A DNA stretch of 64,000 nt from Candidatus Obscuribacterales bacterium (GTDB taxonomy: Bacteria > Cyanobacteriota > Vampirovibrionia > Obscuribacterales > Obscuribacteraceae): positions 17,080 through 81,079 of the forward strand of contig JAIEQI010000116.1 of NCBI GenBank assembly GCA_019747875.1, written 5' to 3'. The position numbers were made by a program, and so were the translations under genes. Positions within the stretch are counted from its first letter, which is position 1. Every line of letters begins with the position of its first letter. The notes beneath the pieces were generated by a model. It ran no database searches, was not told the origin of the DNA, and saw nothing but the letters and a program-made list of their open reading frames with translations. Shown in pieces: positions 15,585-24,224 of the stretch.

Positions 15585-16838
15585 TCAAGCAACACTTAAT
15601 TTTAGATCTCGCAAGACTTCTTCGCCTGCTTTCCGCCCGGAGACCATCGCGCCATTAATCGAAGCACCCTCTTTGTAGTCTCCGCAGAAGTAAAGGCTTT
15701 GCATATTCTTGTAATGCTTCTGCCTCTCGGCCAATGCTTCCGGACTTTGATCAGGCAGCGCGTACTTGATTCGATAAGTGCGCAAATGTTTCCACGTGCG
15801 AACAGATTGTCCGTACCAGCTCGTCATTTGTTCGCGAATCGCCTGTTCTAATGCCGTATCTGTCAAAGCCGGATCACCTGCCAATACAGTTGAGATTAGC
15901 GCTGATCCATCCGGAGCGTATGATTTGGAAACGTTGCTAGGCACTGTCAGATTGAGGACGATGCCATCGTCGTCTCCATTAAGAACCAAAATCGGTTCTT
16001 CAAAAGGAGCTTTTGGTGCAGTGAAATAAACACAGGTTTGACTGTTGAATCGAGCCTCTGATTGTGTTCGCAGGAGATTTCGGCAACAAAGCTCATCTGT
16101 CGCCATCACCACCGCAAAGCCACGCATGCGTTCACCATTTGCAAGCACAACTTTGTTTCCATCAATTGAAACTACCGGTGTGTTCAGGCGGATTGATTCG
16201 GGTGGAAGCAGAGAGGCGAGTTGCTCAGGAATCGCTTGCATGCCATGAGCGGGCAGAGTGTTGTCTCCGCGCGCCAGCATTTCAAAGACAAACTCAAACA
16301 TATCGACGGATGTCGCCAGGCTCTGATCGAGAAAAATTCCACCAAGAAAAGGTCGGAAGAATTTTTGAATCATCATATCTGAAAAGCCGCGCTCTTTAAG
16401 AGCACCTTTCGTGCTACTTCTGTGTGCGGTCGCATAGGTATTCTCTCCCGATAACAACTTATATCTGAGCTCAGCCACTCTGAGCTTGTCTGCGAAGGTA
16501 CCGACGGGGGCGCATAATGTCTGGATAGCATGGAAAGGCTCTCTCATGGGGTCTGCCACCGTATGAAACTTGCCGTTCGATCTGACTAGAGCTCCAGGCC
16601 AGAATGACTTTAGGTCAAGGGCATCATAATTCAAAAGAGATTTTGCTTCAGGGTATGCACTGAGGAAGATCTGAAATCCTCGGTCGAGAAGAAAGCCGTT
16701 CTGCCGATCCGTGCGAATCCGCCCACCGACGGCATCTGAAGCTTCCAGTATGACAAATGGCACAGCAGCATTTCTGAGCACAATTCCACAGCATAGACCG
16801 GCAAGTCCAGCGCCGATTATGATCACCCCTTCGCTCAT
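15585..16838 (-). CDS. FAD-dependent amine-oxidase/desaturase-like oxidoreductase
   Basis: The product has 417 residues. The N-terminus VIIIGAGLAGLCCGIVL is a dinucleotide-binding GxGxxG motif, followed by the E-x7-GGR flavin motif (LEASDAVGGRIRTD). The C-terminal YFCGDYKEGASINGAM is the second FAD contact. This is the amine oxidase/phytoene desaturase/protoporphyrinogen oxidase superfamily (PF01593). The exact substrate cannot be read from sequence. The gene heads the LOV-kinase cluster and has its own regulator box 43 bp upstream, which suggests light-controlled expression, perhaps of a pigment or lipid reaction. Confidence 0.85.
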   Translation of the reverse strand: MSEGVIIIGAGLAGLCCGIVLRNAAVPFVILEASDAVGGRIRTDRQNGFLLDRGFQIFLSAYPEAKSLLNYDALDLKSFWPGALVRSNGKFHTVADPMREPFHAIQTLCAPVGTFADKLRVAELRYKLLSGENTYATAHRSSTKGALKERGFSDMMIQKFFRPFLGGIFLDQSLATSVDMFEFVFEMLARGDNTLPAHGMQAIPEQLASLLPPESIRLNTPVVSIDGNKVVLANGERMRGFAVVMATDELCCRNLLRTQSEARFNSQTCVYFTAPKAPFEEPILVLNGDDDGIVLNLTVPSNVSKSYAPDGSALISTVLAGDPALTDTALEQAIREQMTSWYGQSVRTWKHLRTYRIKYALPDQSPEALAERQKHYKNMQSLYFCGDYKEGASINGAMVSGRKAGEEVLRDLKLSVA

Positions 16839-16880
16839 TCTCTCTTCCTTCTGTTTCTAGATGCACAGTAGAACAAGACG

Positions 16881-16897
16881 GTGAACTGAAGGTGAAC
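16881..16897 (-). promoter_or_regulatory. Regulator box 3, upstream of the FAD oxidoreductase
   Basis: The coding strand reads GTTCAC-CTTCA-GTTCAC, then 10 bases, then TACTGT as a possible -10. It differs by one base in 17 from the box at 31984. Confidence 0.7.
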
Positions 16898-16922
16898 GCT
16901 ACAGAAACCTGCAGAGCGCAAA

Positions 16923-16952
16923 AAAGAGGGAACAGAAATCCATTCCCTCTTT
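16923..16952 (-). terminator. Rho-independent terminator of the aldehyde dehydrogenase gene
   Basis: AAAGAGGGAA and TTCCCTCTTT form a 10-pair stem. On the minus strand the stem runs into TTTTTT, placed 54 bases after the aldehyde dehydrogenase stop, so it ends that transcript before the LOV cluster. Confidence 0.75.
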
Positions 16953-17005
16953 CTCTATTAGTTCTCAGGTGCCGGCTTTATGCCAACAGCTCCAAGTTTT
17001 TCACT

Positions 17006-18504
17006 CTAGGCGAGATTGACCCAAACGCTCTTGATGTTTGTATAGAGTTCGATTGAGTGCTTGCCGAGTTCGCGACCATAGCCGCTCATCTTGTATCCGC
17101 CGAACGGCATCTGAGGATCGAACATGTTGTAGCAGTTGACCCAGATGGTTCCGGCTTTGATGTGCGATGCGAACTTGTGCGCTTTCTTGACGTCTTGTGT
17201 CCAGACAGCACCAGAAAGACCATAGGTGATCTTGTTGGCTTCAGCAGCAACTTCTTCCATGTTCTTGAAAGGAATTACTGTGAGAACTGGTCCAAAGATT
17301 TCTTCCTGAGCGATCTTCATGTTGTTGTTGCAACCGTCGAAGATTGTTGGCTTAACGAAATAGCCGTTTGCCAATTCAGCTTCGGTTGGGCGCTCGCCGC
17401 CGCAGACCAACTTGGCGCCTTCTTTCTTGCCGGCTTCGACATAAGAAAGGATACGCTCTTGCTGTTCTTTGGAAACTTGCGGTCCGATTTGTGTTTGCTC
17501 ATCCAAACCATTACCTTGGCGCATCTTACCGACGCGATCGGTGAGTTTGCTCATGAACTCGTCATGGATAGCGTTATCCAGGAAGAGTCTTGAGCCTGCG
17601 CAGCAGACTTGACCCTGGTTGAAGAAGATACCCATGATTGCGCCTTTGACGGCTGCATCGATGTCGGCATCTGCAAAAACGATGTTTGGAGCTTTGCCGC
17701 CGAGCTCGAGCGAAACGCGCTTGAGGTTGCCGGTTGAAGCTTGAACGATGATTTTGCCTGTCTTATCTTCGCCAGTGAAGGCAACTTTATCGATGTCCAT
17801 GTGCTCAGAGATGGCAGAGCCAGCTGAGTTAGGACCGAAACCAGTGATGATGTTGAGAACGCCTGCTGGGAAACCAACTTCCATTGCCAATTCGCCGATG
17901 CGAAGGGCGGTAAGTGGGGTTTGCTCAGCTGGCTTGAGGATGACGGTGTTGCCGCAAGCGAGGGCTGGACCCAGCTTCCAAGCTGCCATCAACATCGGGA
18001 AATTCCACGGAATGATTTGTCCGACAACGCCGATTGGCTCGCGCAGGGTATAGGTGAAGAAATCGCCGTTGACGTTGGTGGTTTCGCCTTCGAGCTTTGT
18101 GCACCATCCGGCATAATAACGGAAGGTTTCAACTGCTTGAACGACGTCTACCCAGCGTGATTCTTTGATGGGCTTACCGTTGTCGAGGGTTTCCAATTGG
18201 GCAAACTCATCAGCACGAGCTTCGATTGCATCGGCGAGCTTATAGAGCAAGCGGGCGCGCTGAGCAGCCGGCATCTTTCTCCATGGGCCTTCTTCGAAAG
18301 CTTTGCGAGCAGCCTTTACGGCTTTATCTACATCAGCTTTGCCGCCTTCGGCAATCTTCGACAAAACTTCTCCAGTTGCTGGATTGGTGGTTTCGAAGGT
18401 TTTGCCTGATTCGGCTTTAACCCACTCACCATCAATGAGAAGCTTCTTTTCCGTTTTCAACCACTCTTCACAGAGCAGTTTCTTTTCTTGTACTACAGCC
18501 ACTA
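17006..18504 (-). CDS. NAD(P)-dependent aldehyde dehydrogenase
   Basis: The product has 499 residues from the GTG at 18504, chosen because GGAGGG lies eight bases before it. Family landmarks are clear: IPWNFPMLMAAWKLGPALA, LELGGKAPNIVFADAD, the catalytic stretch FFNQGQVCCAGSR and EEIFGPVLTV, ending in PFGGYKMSGYGRELG. It oxidises an aldehyde to the acid with NAD(P)+, most like ALDH1/2-type enzymes. One oddity is FTGEDKTGK where most relatives have FTGSTEVGK in the coenzyme loop. The gene is monocistronic with its own terminator, divergent from the TPR gene at 18702. Confidence 0.93.
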
Positions 18505-18701
18505 TATGAACCCTCCGGCTATTGAAAGACACCGTAAGCCCTAAAATCCAGGAGACTGGCTCCGGATGTGATTTGGACAGCCTAACACGGTAAAATCGGT
18601 AACATATATACGCTAAGGTTTATTTAGGGTTCCTTCCACCCCGGTTGGGGTGCGAAAATATCCGCATATTGGTGGGTGGCTAAAAGGCAAAGGTTCAGAT
18701 T

Positions 18702-19868
18702 ATGCTTGAGACTATGGGGTTGAGACAGAACACTCTTTTTTCTGCATTGCTGGCAACCAGTATCGCTCTTGGCGCGGTTGTTCCAGTGCTTCCATCGTTA
18801 GCGGCTGCCAAGCCAAGCTACGACAAGAAGATGCAGATGGGACAGCTTCTTTACTTCAACGGCAACGTAGACCAGGCAATCAAGGCATTCAAAACCGCGG
18901 CGGCATTGAAGCCAGAGGCTTTTGAACCGCACCTCAACCTGGTAAACATCTATGTGCAGCGCCAGGACTTCTCTTCGGCAATCGAGGAATGCAAGGAAGG
19001 CTTAAAGATCAAGCCTAATCACCGCGATCTGCACCTCATCCACGCCAATCTGTTGCGTTCCCACTCAGGCACAAAGAGCCAGGACGAGCAAAAGGCGATG
19101 CTTGAAGATGCACTGAAATCTTTGGGAAAAGCTGAAGAGCTCGGCGCCAATAAAGCTCTCGTCTACAACACTCTCGGCATAATCTTTGTGCAACTAGGCG
19201 ATCTCGACAAGGCATTGGAGTACGTCAACAAGGCACTTGCCGAAAATTTCAAGATGCCGGATGCGCACTTGATCAAAGGTGTGCTTCTGTTTAAGAAGGG
19301 CGACAAAGAAAATTCGATCAAAGAAATAGATCTGGCAATCAAGCAAAAAGATAAGAACGCCGAAGGTCATAATACAAAGGCCGATATTTTATTCAGCATG
19401 GGCAAGGAAGAGCAGTCCATGGCAGAGTATAAGCTCGCGATAGCAGATGAGGCGAAGTTCTACCAATCCTATGTTGGTTTGGCGAATATCTTGATCAAAC
19501 AGAGCAAGTTCGAAGAGGCTTTGGAGCATTTGATCAAGGCCGATCAGGTACACCCAAATGACGCCAACATAATCTATTCGATTGCCGTTTGCCTTGAAAA
19601 ACTTGGAAAGATCCACGAGGCAATTGCAAAATTCAATGAAGGAGTGTTGGTTGATACCAACCCCACTATGAAGAATCAAATTTTGACTCACCTGCATCAG
19701 CTACAAGGCGGTCATGGCTTCAACCTGCCGCAAATTGGTGGTCAGGCTGGACTGGGACCAAACTTTGGCGCCCCCGGCAGCAACCTCTTCAAAGATCCGT
19801 TCTTTGGCGAATCGTTCAAAGATATGATCAAGATCAAGCAAGCACCGGCCGCCAAGGAAGAGAAATAG
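18702..19868 (+). CDS. Exported TPR-repeat protein
   Basis: The product has 388 residues. A signal peptide (about 1-35, ending SLAAA) is followed by at least seven TPR units between about 45 and 330, visible as repeated A-x-K-x-A-L-x-x-x-P patterns such as NVDQAIKAFKTAAALKPEAFEPHLNL. The tail is Gly/Pro-rich. It is probably a periplasmic scaffold. The next gene, bpt, starts 12 bp after the stop, so the two are likely co-transcribed. Confidence 0.8.
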   Translation: MLETMGLRQNTLFSALLATSIALGAVVPVLPSLAAAKPSYDKKMQMGQLLYFNGNVDQAIKAFKTAAALKPEAFEPHLNLVNIYVQRQDFSSAIEECKEGLKIKPNHRDLHLIHANLLRSHSGTKSQDEQKAMLEDALKSLGKAEELGANKALVYNTLGIIFVQLGDLDKALEYVNKALAENFKMPDAHLIKGVLLFKKGDKENSIKEIDLAIKQKDKNAEGHNTKADILFSMGKEEQSMAEYKLAIADEAKFYQSYVGLANILIKQSKFEEALEHLIKADQVHPNDANIIYSIAVCLEKLGKIHEAIAKFNEGVLVDTNPTMKNQILTHLHQLQGGHGFNLPQIGGQAGLGPNFGAPGSNLFKDPFFGESFKDMIKIKQAPAAKEEK

Positions 19869-19880
19869 CGGCACCTAACT

Positions 19881-20603
19881 ATGAAGGTACGCCCTTTCAC
19901 TGCTCCGCTCTCACAATGCGCTTACCTGCCCGATAGACTTTGGCGCCTGACTTATGCCGCCATCGACGAGCTGAGCCAGGAGGAGTTTCACGCACTGATC
20001 AATCGAGGATGGCGCAAATTCGGCAATTTGCTGTTTCGCCCGAGCTGCCCTGATTGTACAGCGTGCCAACCAATCCGCGTTCCAGTTGCATCATTCAAAC
20101 CAAACCGCAGCCAACGACGCTTGATCAAATCAAATGAATCGGTTGTTGAAATGTTCGTCAACCAACCAATCGTGGACGATGAACGCGTCGATCTTTATAT
20201 TGAACACCACCAATACCATTCAGAAACGCGAAATTGGCCGGAGCAATACGGCGACGAAGCAGTATCCAGCATCTTCAACTTCATTAACGGACCATTTCCA
20301 ATTGAAGAATGGTCTTATTACATCGATCAAAAACTCGTCGGTATCGCTTACATTGACGTGCTTCCAGACGGCTTCTCCGGTGTCTACTTTTATCACTCGC
20401 CGGCGCATCGACAGTATTCGCTAGGCAACTGGATTTGCCTGACCATGATCAAAAGAGCACAAGATTTGGATCTGCCATTCATCTACTTTGGTTATTACAT
20501 CAAAGGAAGCATCTCAATGGAATACAAGGCCACATTTCAGCCAAACGAGGTCCTTATCGCCGACAACGACTGGCGCCCTTTCCTATCCCGAGACAGCATG
20601 TAA
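19881..20603 (+). CDS. bpt: Leucyl-tRNA--protein transferase Bpt (N-end rule)
   Basis: The product has 240 residues, normal for the family. It carries FRPSCPDCTACQPIRVPV with the CxxC pair typical of Bpt/ATE1 proteins, then RNWPEQYG, YFYHSP and GYYIKGSISMEYK near the C-terminus. Bpt transfers Leu to N-terminal Asp or Glu of proteins and so marks them for ClpS/ClpAP degradation. It is a cytoplasmic enzyme. It follows a TPR gene closely; no functional link is evident. Confidence 0.92.
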   Translation: MKVRPFTAPLSQCAYLPDRLWRLTYAAIDELSQEEFHALINRGWRKFGNLLFRPSCPDCTACQPIRVPVASFKPNRSQRRLIKSNESVVEMFVNQPIVDDERVDLYIEHHQYHSETRNWPEQYGDEAVSSIFNFINGPFPIEEWSYYIDQKLVGIAYIDVLPDGFSGVYFYHSPAHRQYSLGNWICLTMIKRAQDLDLPFIYFGYYIKGSISMEYKATFQPNEVLIADNDWRPFLSRDSM

Positions 20604-20793
20604 ACGGACGCATTGCGTTGCGCCTTTGAAGCTTACCGGGTGTCCTGGAGGCTTCGGTACGGTCAAGTGGATTAGCAAATCACGTTTAATGTAGCCGCCA
20701 CAGGTCCGCCACAGATCAAACACGGTTCAAACACTTGCCCTGCATATTATCTAATCGTTGCCAGTGAACGAGGCAACTCAAGGAGGAAGGGCA

Positions 20794-21084
20794 ATGGTTG
20801 AATTTAAACAAGATAACGAAATGACGGAAAGTCCGACGGTGATCCGTCAAGCAGATGTTTCCACGAAGTTTCTGGCTGATGTTTACGGACCGGGAACTGA
20901 TGCAAAACCAAAAAACAGCAAACAAGATAACGAAATGACCGACAATCCCACAGTTGTTCGTCAGCGTGATGTGTCACCAAAGTTTTTGAGCGATGTTTAT
21001 GGTAAAGGCAAAGATGCTTCCGCGGTAATGCAAGCATTTCCAACGGTGGAAATCATTGGTGCAGAAAACGGAAAGCGCAAATAA
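20794..21084 (+). CDS. Small protein with an internal duplication
   Basis: The product has 96 residues from the ATG at 20794, which follows GGAGGAAGGGCA. It consists of two copies of a 42-residue unit, each with KQDNEMT, PTV.RQ, DVS.KFL.DVYG and a D-A ending. A short tail, AFPTVEIIGAENGKRK, resembles the LPxLxI motif of other proteins here. It has no Cys, signal peptide or membrane helix. Two near-identical units in a small charged protein could be a multi-copy precursor or a leader-like decoy. It lies 43 bp before the next gene, probably in the same transcript. Confidence 0.6.
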   Translation: MVEFKQDNEMTESPTVIRQADVSTKFLADVYGPGTDAKPKNSKQDNEMTDNPTVVRQRDVSPKFLSDVYGKGKDASAVMQAFPTVEIIGAENGKRK

Positions 21085-21127
21085 GTGCAGACAAGGAGCA
21101 GAGATTCCAGCAGAGGGGAGAAGGCTA

Positions 21128-21808
21128 ATGGATACGAAGATCAAAAATAGCGAGCTAGAGAAAGAAACAATCAAGGACGCCAGCGCCAAACTGTTGAGCG
21201 ACACACTGAGCAACAGCGCTGGAAACAAAGGAATTGGCGATCGATTGGCTAAAGCAGCAGCATCTACAGCCTCGACACTCCCGGAAATGAGCATCCAGGG
21301 CGAGGGACATGATGGGAAAGGCAAAAACAGCACCAGCATCAAAAACGAAAACGCGCTGAAAACGGACAACAAAACATCGACAAAGATAGATCAACCGACG
21401 CAAGCTGTAAAAGAAAAAGGTGAAATGAACTCGCCCGATCCAAACAAAGCTTCAGAAGGCGATGACGAACTCAAGAAGCCTATGGATTGTGGATTGGATC
21501 CTATCTCCGAAGGCGACGGAACTGCCCCACCGCGAACCAGTGTTGATGGTCCAGAGAACAACAATCCTCAAGGCAAAGATGCGCCTATGAACGAAAGCAA
21601 TGATGAAGAAACTTCAGAAGAGAGTGATTCAAAACCGGAAGCTGCTCCCTCGGACGACATCTCCGTCCCAACTTCAGCCGTCGAATATAACGTGCCGCGC
21701 GAAATGGGTTCGGATGCCGGACAAGAAAAAGACGGCTTGCCGAACGAAGCACACGATGATTTGCTCAGGGATTCTGGCTTATTACCAGTAGGTAGCAACC
21801 CTTCATAA
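21128..21808 (+). CDS. Disordered acidic protein with shared N-terminal leader
   Basis: The product has 226 residues from the ATG at 21128, supported by GGGGAGAAGG. Nearly all of it is Ser, Asn, Asp, Glu, Lys and Pro and so is predicted to be disordered. The N-terminus holds KLLSDT and then TLPEMSIQG at 50-58, matching the leader pattern found in the calpain-like and C39-like proteins. It has no enzyme motif. It follows the duplicated small protein and ends before a strong terminator. Confidence 0.55.
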   Translation: MDTKIKNSELEKETIKDASAKLLSDTLSNSAGNKGIGDRLAKAAASTASTLPEMSIQGEGHDGKGKNSTSIKNENALKTDNKTSTKIDQPTQAVKEKGEMNSPDPNKASEGDDELKKPMDCGLDPISEGDGTAPPRTSVDGPENNNPQGKDAPMNESNDEETSEESDSKPEAAPSDDISVPTSAVEYNVPREMGSDAGQEKDGLPNEAHDDLLRDSGLLPVGSNPS

Positions 21809-21841
21809 TTTTTTTCCTGACCAACCCCTCCTTCCGTTCAG

Positions 21842-21894
21842 CTTTGGCTAAGTAAGTGCTGTGTGACCCAGACACTTTCTTAGCCAAAGTTTTT
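21842..21894 (+). terminator. Strong rho-independent terminator
   Basis: The arms 21842-21858 (CTTTGGCTAAGTAAGTG) and 21873-21889 pair with one mismatch, and TTTTT follows at 21890. It ends the 20794-21808 unit. Confidence 0.85.
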
Positions 21895-21958
21895 CTTGCA
21901 GGGGGCTCACACGGTCGCATCTGGTGCTAGCCAGCTCTGCACATTTTGACAGCGAATC

Positions 21959-22675
21959 TTAGCGTTCTTTTTCGACGGTGCCGCGCGTTTCCAACCAATC
22001 ACCAATCAAGTAGGTGAGTCCTGCCCAGACGGCACCGGCGCACCACCCAGCAAGTACATCCGATGGATAGTGTACACCCAAATAAACGCGACTGAGTCCA
22101 ACGGCTGCAGTCAACATAATTCCCACGAACATGTAGTACATCTTCAGTTTGTAGTCCTTAGTGGTCTTAGCAAGCATCGCAGCGAACGTTAAGTACATGA
22201 TTGCTGATACCATCGAGTGCCCACTCGGAAAGCTGGCTGTTACAGGCAGCTGCTGCAGATGCGGCACCACAGAGGGACGTGGGCGACTGAAAAATCCCTT
22301 TAACAAAAACATCAGCCCCGACCCACCGCCGATACTAATGAACAAAAAGATCATCAAACGATACTTTTGACTGAGTGCAAAATATCCCGCAACCACGAAA
22401 AGAGCAATGATAGTTATTGACAGACCGCCCAGAGCGCTAATATCAAGCATTGTCGATAAGAGCCAGGACGGACCGATCGGTTCATTCAAATTGTTTGGAT
22501 TGCGCAAGAATTTCAGTATTGCGTTATCGATGCTGAGAGTTTCTCCCTCCATCATCTCTTCGGCTATTACGATAAAACACCCTCCGAGCGCGGCTAGAAC
22601 AATAGTGACACCTGCAACAATTAGATCCCTCGTGCTGAGAGATTGCAATGCATCAGTTATTTTCTTGATTCGCAC
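21959..22675 (-). CDS. PAP2-family membrane phosphatase
   Basis: The product has 238 residues and about six membrane helices. All three PAP2 signature motifs are present: KGFFSRPRP, PSGHS and SRVYLGVHYPSD. Such enzymes dephosphorylate lipid phosphates (phosphatidic acid, undecaprenyl pyrophosphate) at the outer face of the inner membrane. The gene is monocistronic, convergent with the terminator at 21842. Confidence 0.9.
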   Translation of the reverse strand: MRIKKITDALQSLSTRDLIVAGVTIVLAALGGCFIVIAEEMMEGETLSIDNAILKFLRNPNNLNEPIGPSWLLSTMLDISALGGLSITIIALFVVAGYFALSQKYRLMIFLFISIGGGSGLMFLLKGFFSRPRPSVVPHLQQLPVTASFPSGHSMVSAIMYLTFAAMLAKTTKDYKLKMYYMFVGIMLTAAVGLSRVYLGVHYPSDVLAGWCAGAVWAGLTYLIGDWLETRGTVEKER

Positions 22676-22965
22676 TAAGAGCTCACCCAGTTTCCAGATG
22701 CGCAGAGTTTCGTTAGGGCACTGGTAGTAATGAAGAGGAAGCGAAGGTTTCCCGAAACCAGGCGGTGGATGGAACTGACATTATTGCTAACTTGCCATCT
22801 GCTTGCAAGTCTCTGGAAAACGATACAATTTCCTAGCTCACTCGGAACCCACTCAGCAAGAAGCAGGCCCGAGAAATGACAGGCGGGCTTGCTTAGACGA
22901 TATTGCCAATGCCTGCCTAAATTTCATTTGTACCCCGTAGACCAATTACGAACGGGGGCGGCATC

Positions 22966-23511
22966 GTGAAGAAATCCACTATTGCTATTATTTTGTCTTG
23001 TGCGGCATTAGGTGCGGGAATAGTTGCAGGTGCAATTTTCCTCATCAACTTGGAATTAAACACAACAGAAGACGCTTTCGGTTTCTTGGACCCATCAAGC
23101 CGCATGGCTATTCATCTTGGTGCCGGTGAAAGCTACTATGAGGCCCGGCTCTATCAGATTGCCGAAGCTGAGTTCAAGCGCGCACAGATTGCTTCAGAAA
23201 ACACAAAGTACCTGACAGATAGGGGCGAAGCGTATACGCGCTTGGGACAAACGTCAGTAAAGCTGAATAAACTGAAAGACGCTCTAGTGTATTTTGAAAA
23301 GGCTGATGAATACTATGACAAAGCCGAGAAAGACGAGTTTGTCTTCAAAATGGAAAAGCGAATTCATGCCAAAGGGTTGGACGCTTACGAAAAGATCTTG
23401 AGAAAACAAGGCAAACCTGAACAAGCTGATTTGGTAGCAGAAGAACTGAAGCAGTTGACAGATGAACTTGGTCCAGTAGAGAAGCTACGAGGACTGTTCA
23501 GCGATCTCTAA
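22966..23511 (+). CDS. Membrane-anchored TPR-like protein
   Basis: The product has 181 residues from a GTG start preceded by GGGGGCGG. One N-terminal hydrophobic segment (residues 5-28) is either an uncleaved signal or a signal peptide. The rest is helical with about three TPR-like hairpins (AEAEFKRAQIAS, KDALVYFEKADEYYDKAE, AYEKILRKQGKPEQA). It probably acts as a periplasmic adaptor. The 290 bp upstream of it show nothing I can name. Confidence 0.65.
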   Translation: MKKSTIAIILSCAALGAGIVAGAIFLINLELNTTEDAFGFLDPSSRMAIHLGAGESYYEARLYQIAEAEFKRAQIASENTKYLTDRGEAYTRLGQTSVKLNKLKDALVYFEKADEYYDKAEKDEFVFKMEKRIHAKGLDAYEKILRKQGKPEQADLVAEELKQLTDELGPVEKLRGLFSDL

Positions 23512-23581
23512 ATTCACACCGGAAATTACTACTGCACAATTCTACAGGTGAAGACTAGCAATACCGCACCACCCTCACATC

Positions 23582-23610
23582 TTGACATCGATTGCATTTT
23601 TCATTATCGT
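23582..23610 (+). promoter_or_regulatory. Promoter-like sequence
   Basis: TTGACA at 23582-23587 and TATCGT at 23605-23610 are separated by 17 bases. It is 100 bp before the weak reading frame at 23711. Confidence 0.45.
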
Positions 23611-23710
23611 GTACTCACTCGCTTTTAATCGAGTTTTTTCACCCGTCCGTTTGAACACTTTAAAAGTGCATCTTCATACACCCTCTTGTTTCATGACCTC
23701 ATGAGATGCC

Positions 23711-23968
23711 GTGCGCATTTCACATGACACAAGCAAAGTTATTACCTCAAAAGGGGAACGATTGGCGGTTACTAGGGTTGATCAATTCGAAGGACTAAAT
23801 GTCAGTCAAAATGATCAAAACCGTTATTACGTCCTAATGGGCTTAGTTGGCGACACTCCTACATTGCCTGACGGAGATGTCCTTTACTTGAGCATTGGCT
23901 TTACTTCCTTGTCGGCTTGCGCGCGACACCGCATACGGTGCGCACAACAGCAGAGCGAGTTCTACTAA
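23711..23968 (+). CDS. Doubtful short reading frame
   Basis: The frame encodes 85 residues from a GTG. The start of the product (SKVITSKGERLAVTRVDQFEGL) reads like protein, but the last 20 residues are of unusual composition and no Shine-Dalgarno is visible. It may be a remnant of a longer gene. The rest of 23512-24224 holds two promoter-like sites. Confidence 0.25.
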   Translation: MRISHDTSKVITSKGERLAVTRVDQFEGLNVSQNDQNRYYVLMGLVGDTPTLPDGDVLYLSIGFTSLSACARHRIRCAQQQSEFY

Positions 23969-24031
23969 GGCAAGTTCAATCTATGAAAGATGGACTGCAC
24001 ATATCAACAGTGACGTGCTGAAAGAAGTCTC

Positions 24032-24059
24032 TTGACATTGTCGTATATCTACGTATACT
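24032..24059 (+). promoter_or_regulatory. Near-consensus promoter for the 24225 gene
   Basis: TTGACA at 24032-24037 and TATACT at 24054-24059 are spaced by 16 bases. The interval contains the dyad GTATA-TCTACG-TATAC, which overlaps the -10 and could be an operator. The start codon is 166 bp downstream, leaving a long leader with an AAACAAG/CTTGTTT hairpin. Confidence 0.65.
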
Positions 24060-24224
24060 AAGTGAACTTAGGCTTACTACTACTACTAATCAGCATGCCC
24101 ATTGTAAACAAGAGCTCGGCTTGTTTGTTGTGAACATGCGCCGTTAAGTGGCTTGACTCGCGCAAAGTCTTCCATTCTGGCGGTCCACTACTTTTCGATC
24201 TCATTGGCACCAATGGAGGTCCTA

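Noticed and set aside
17006..18504. Inactive aldehyde dehydrogenase because of FTGEDKTGK
   Set aside because: The coenzyme loop is unusual, but the catalytic Cys, Glu and Asn stretches are intact, so loss of function is not supported.
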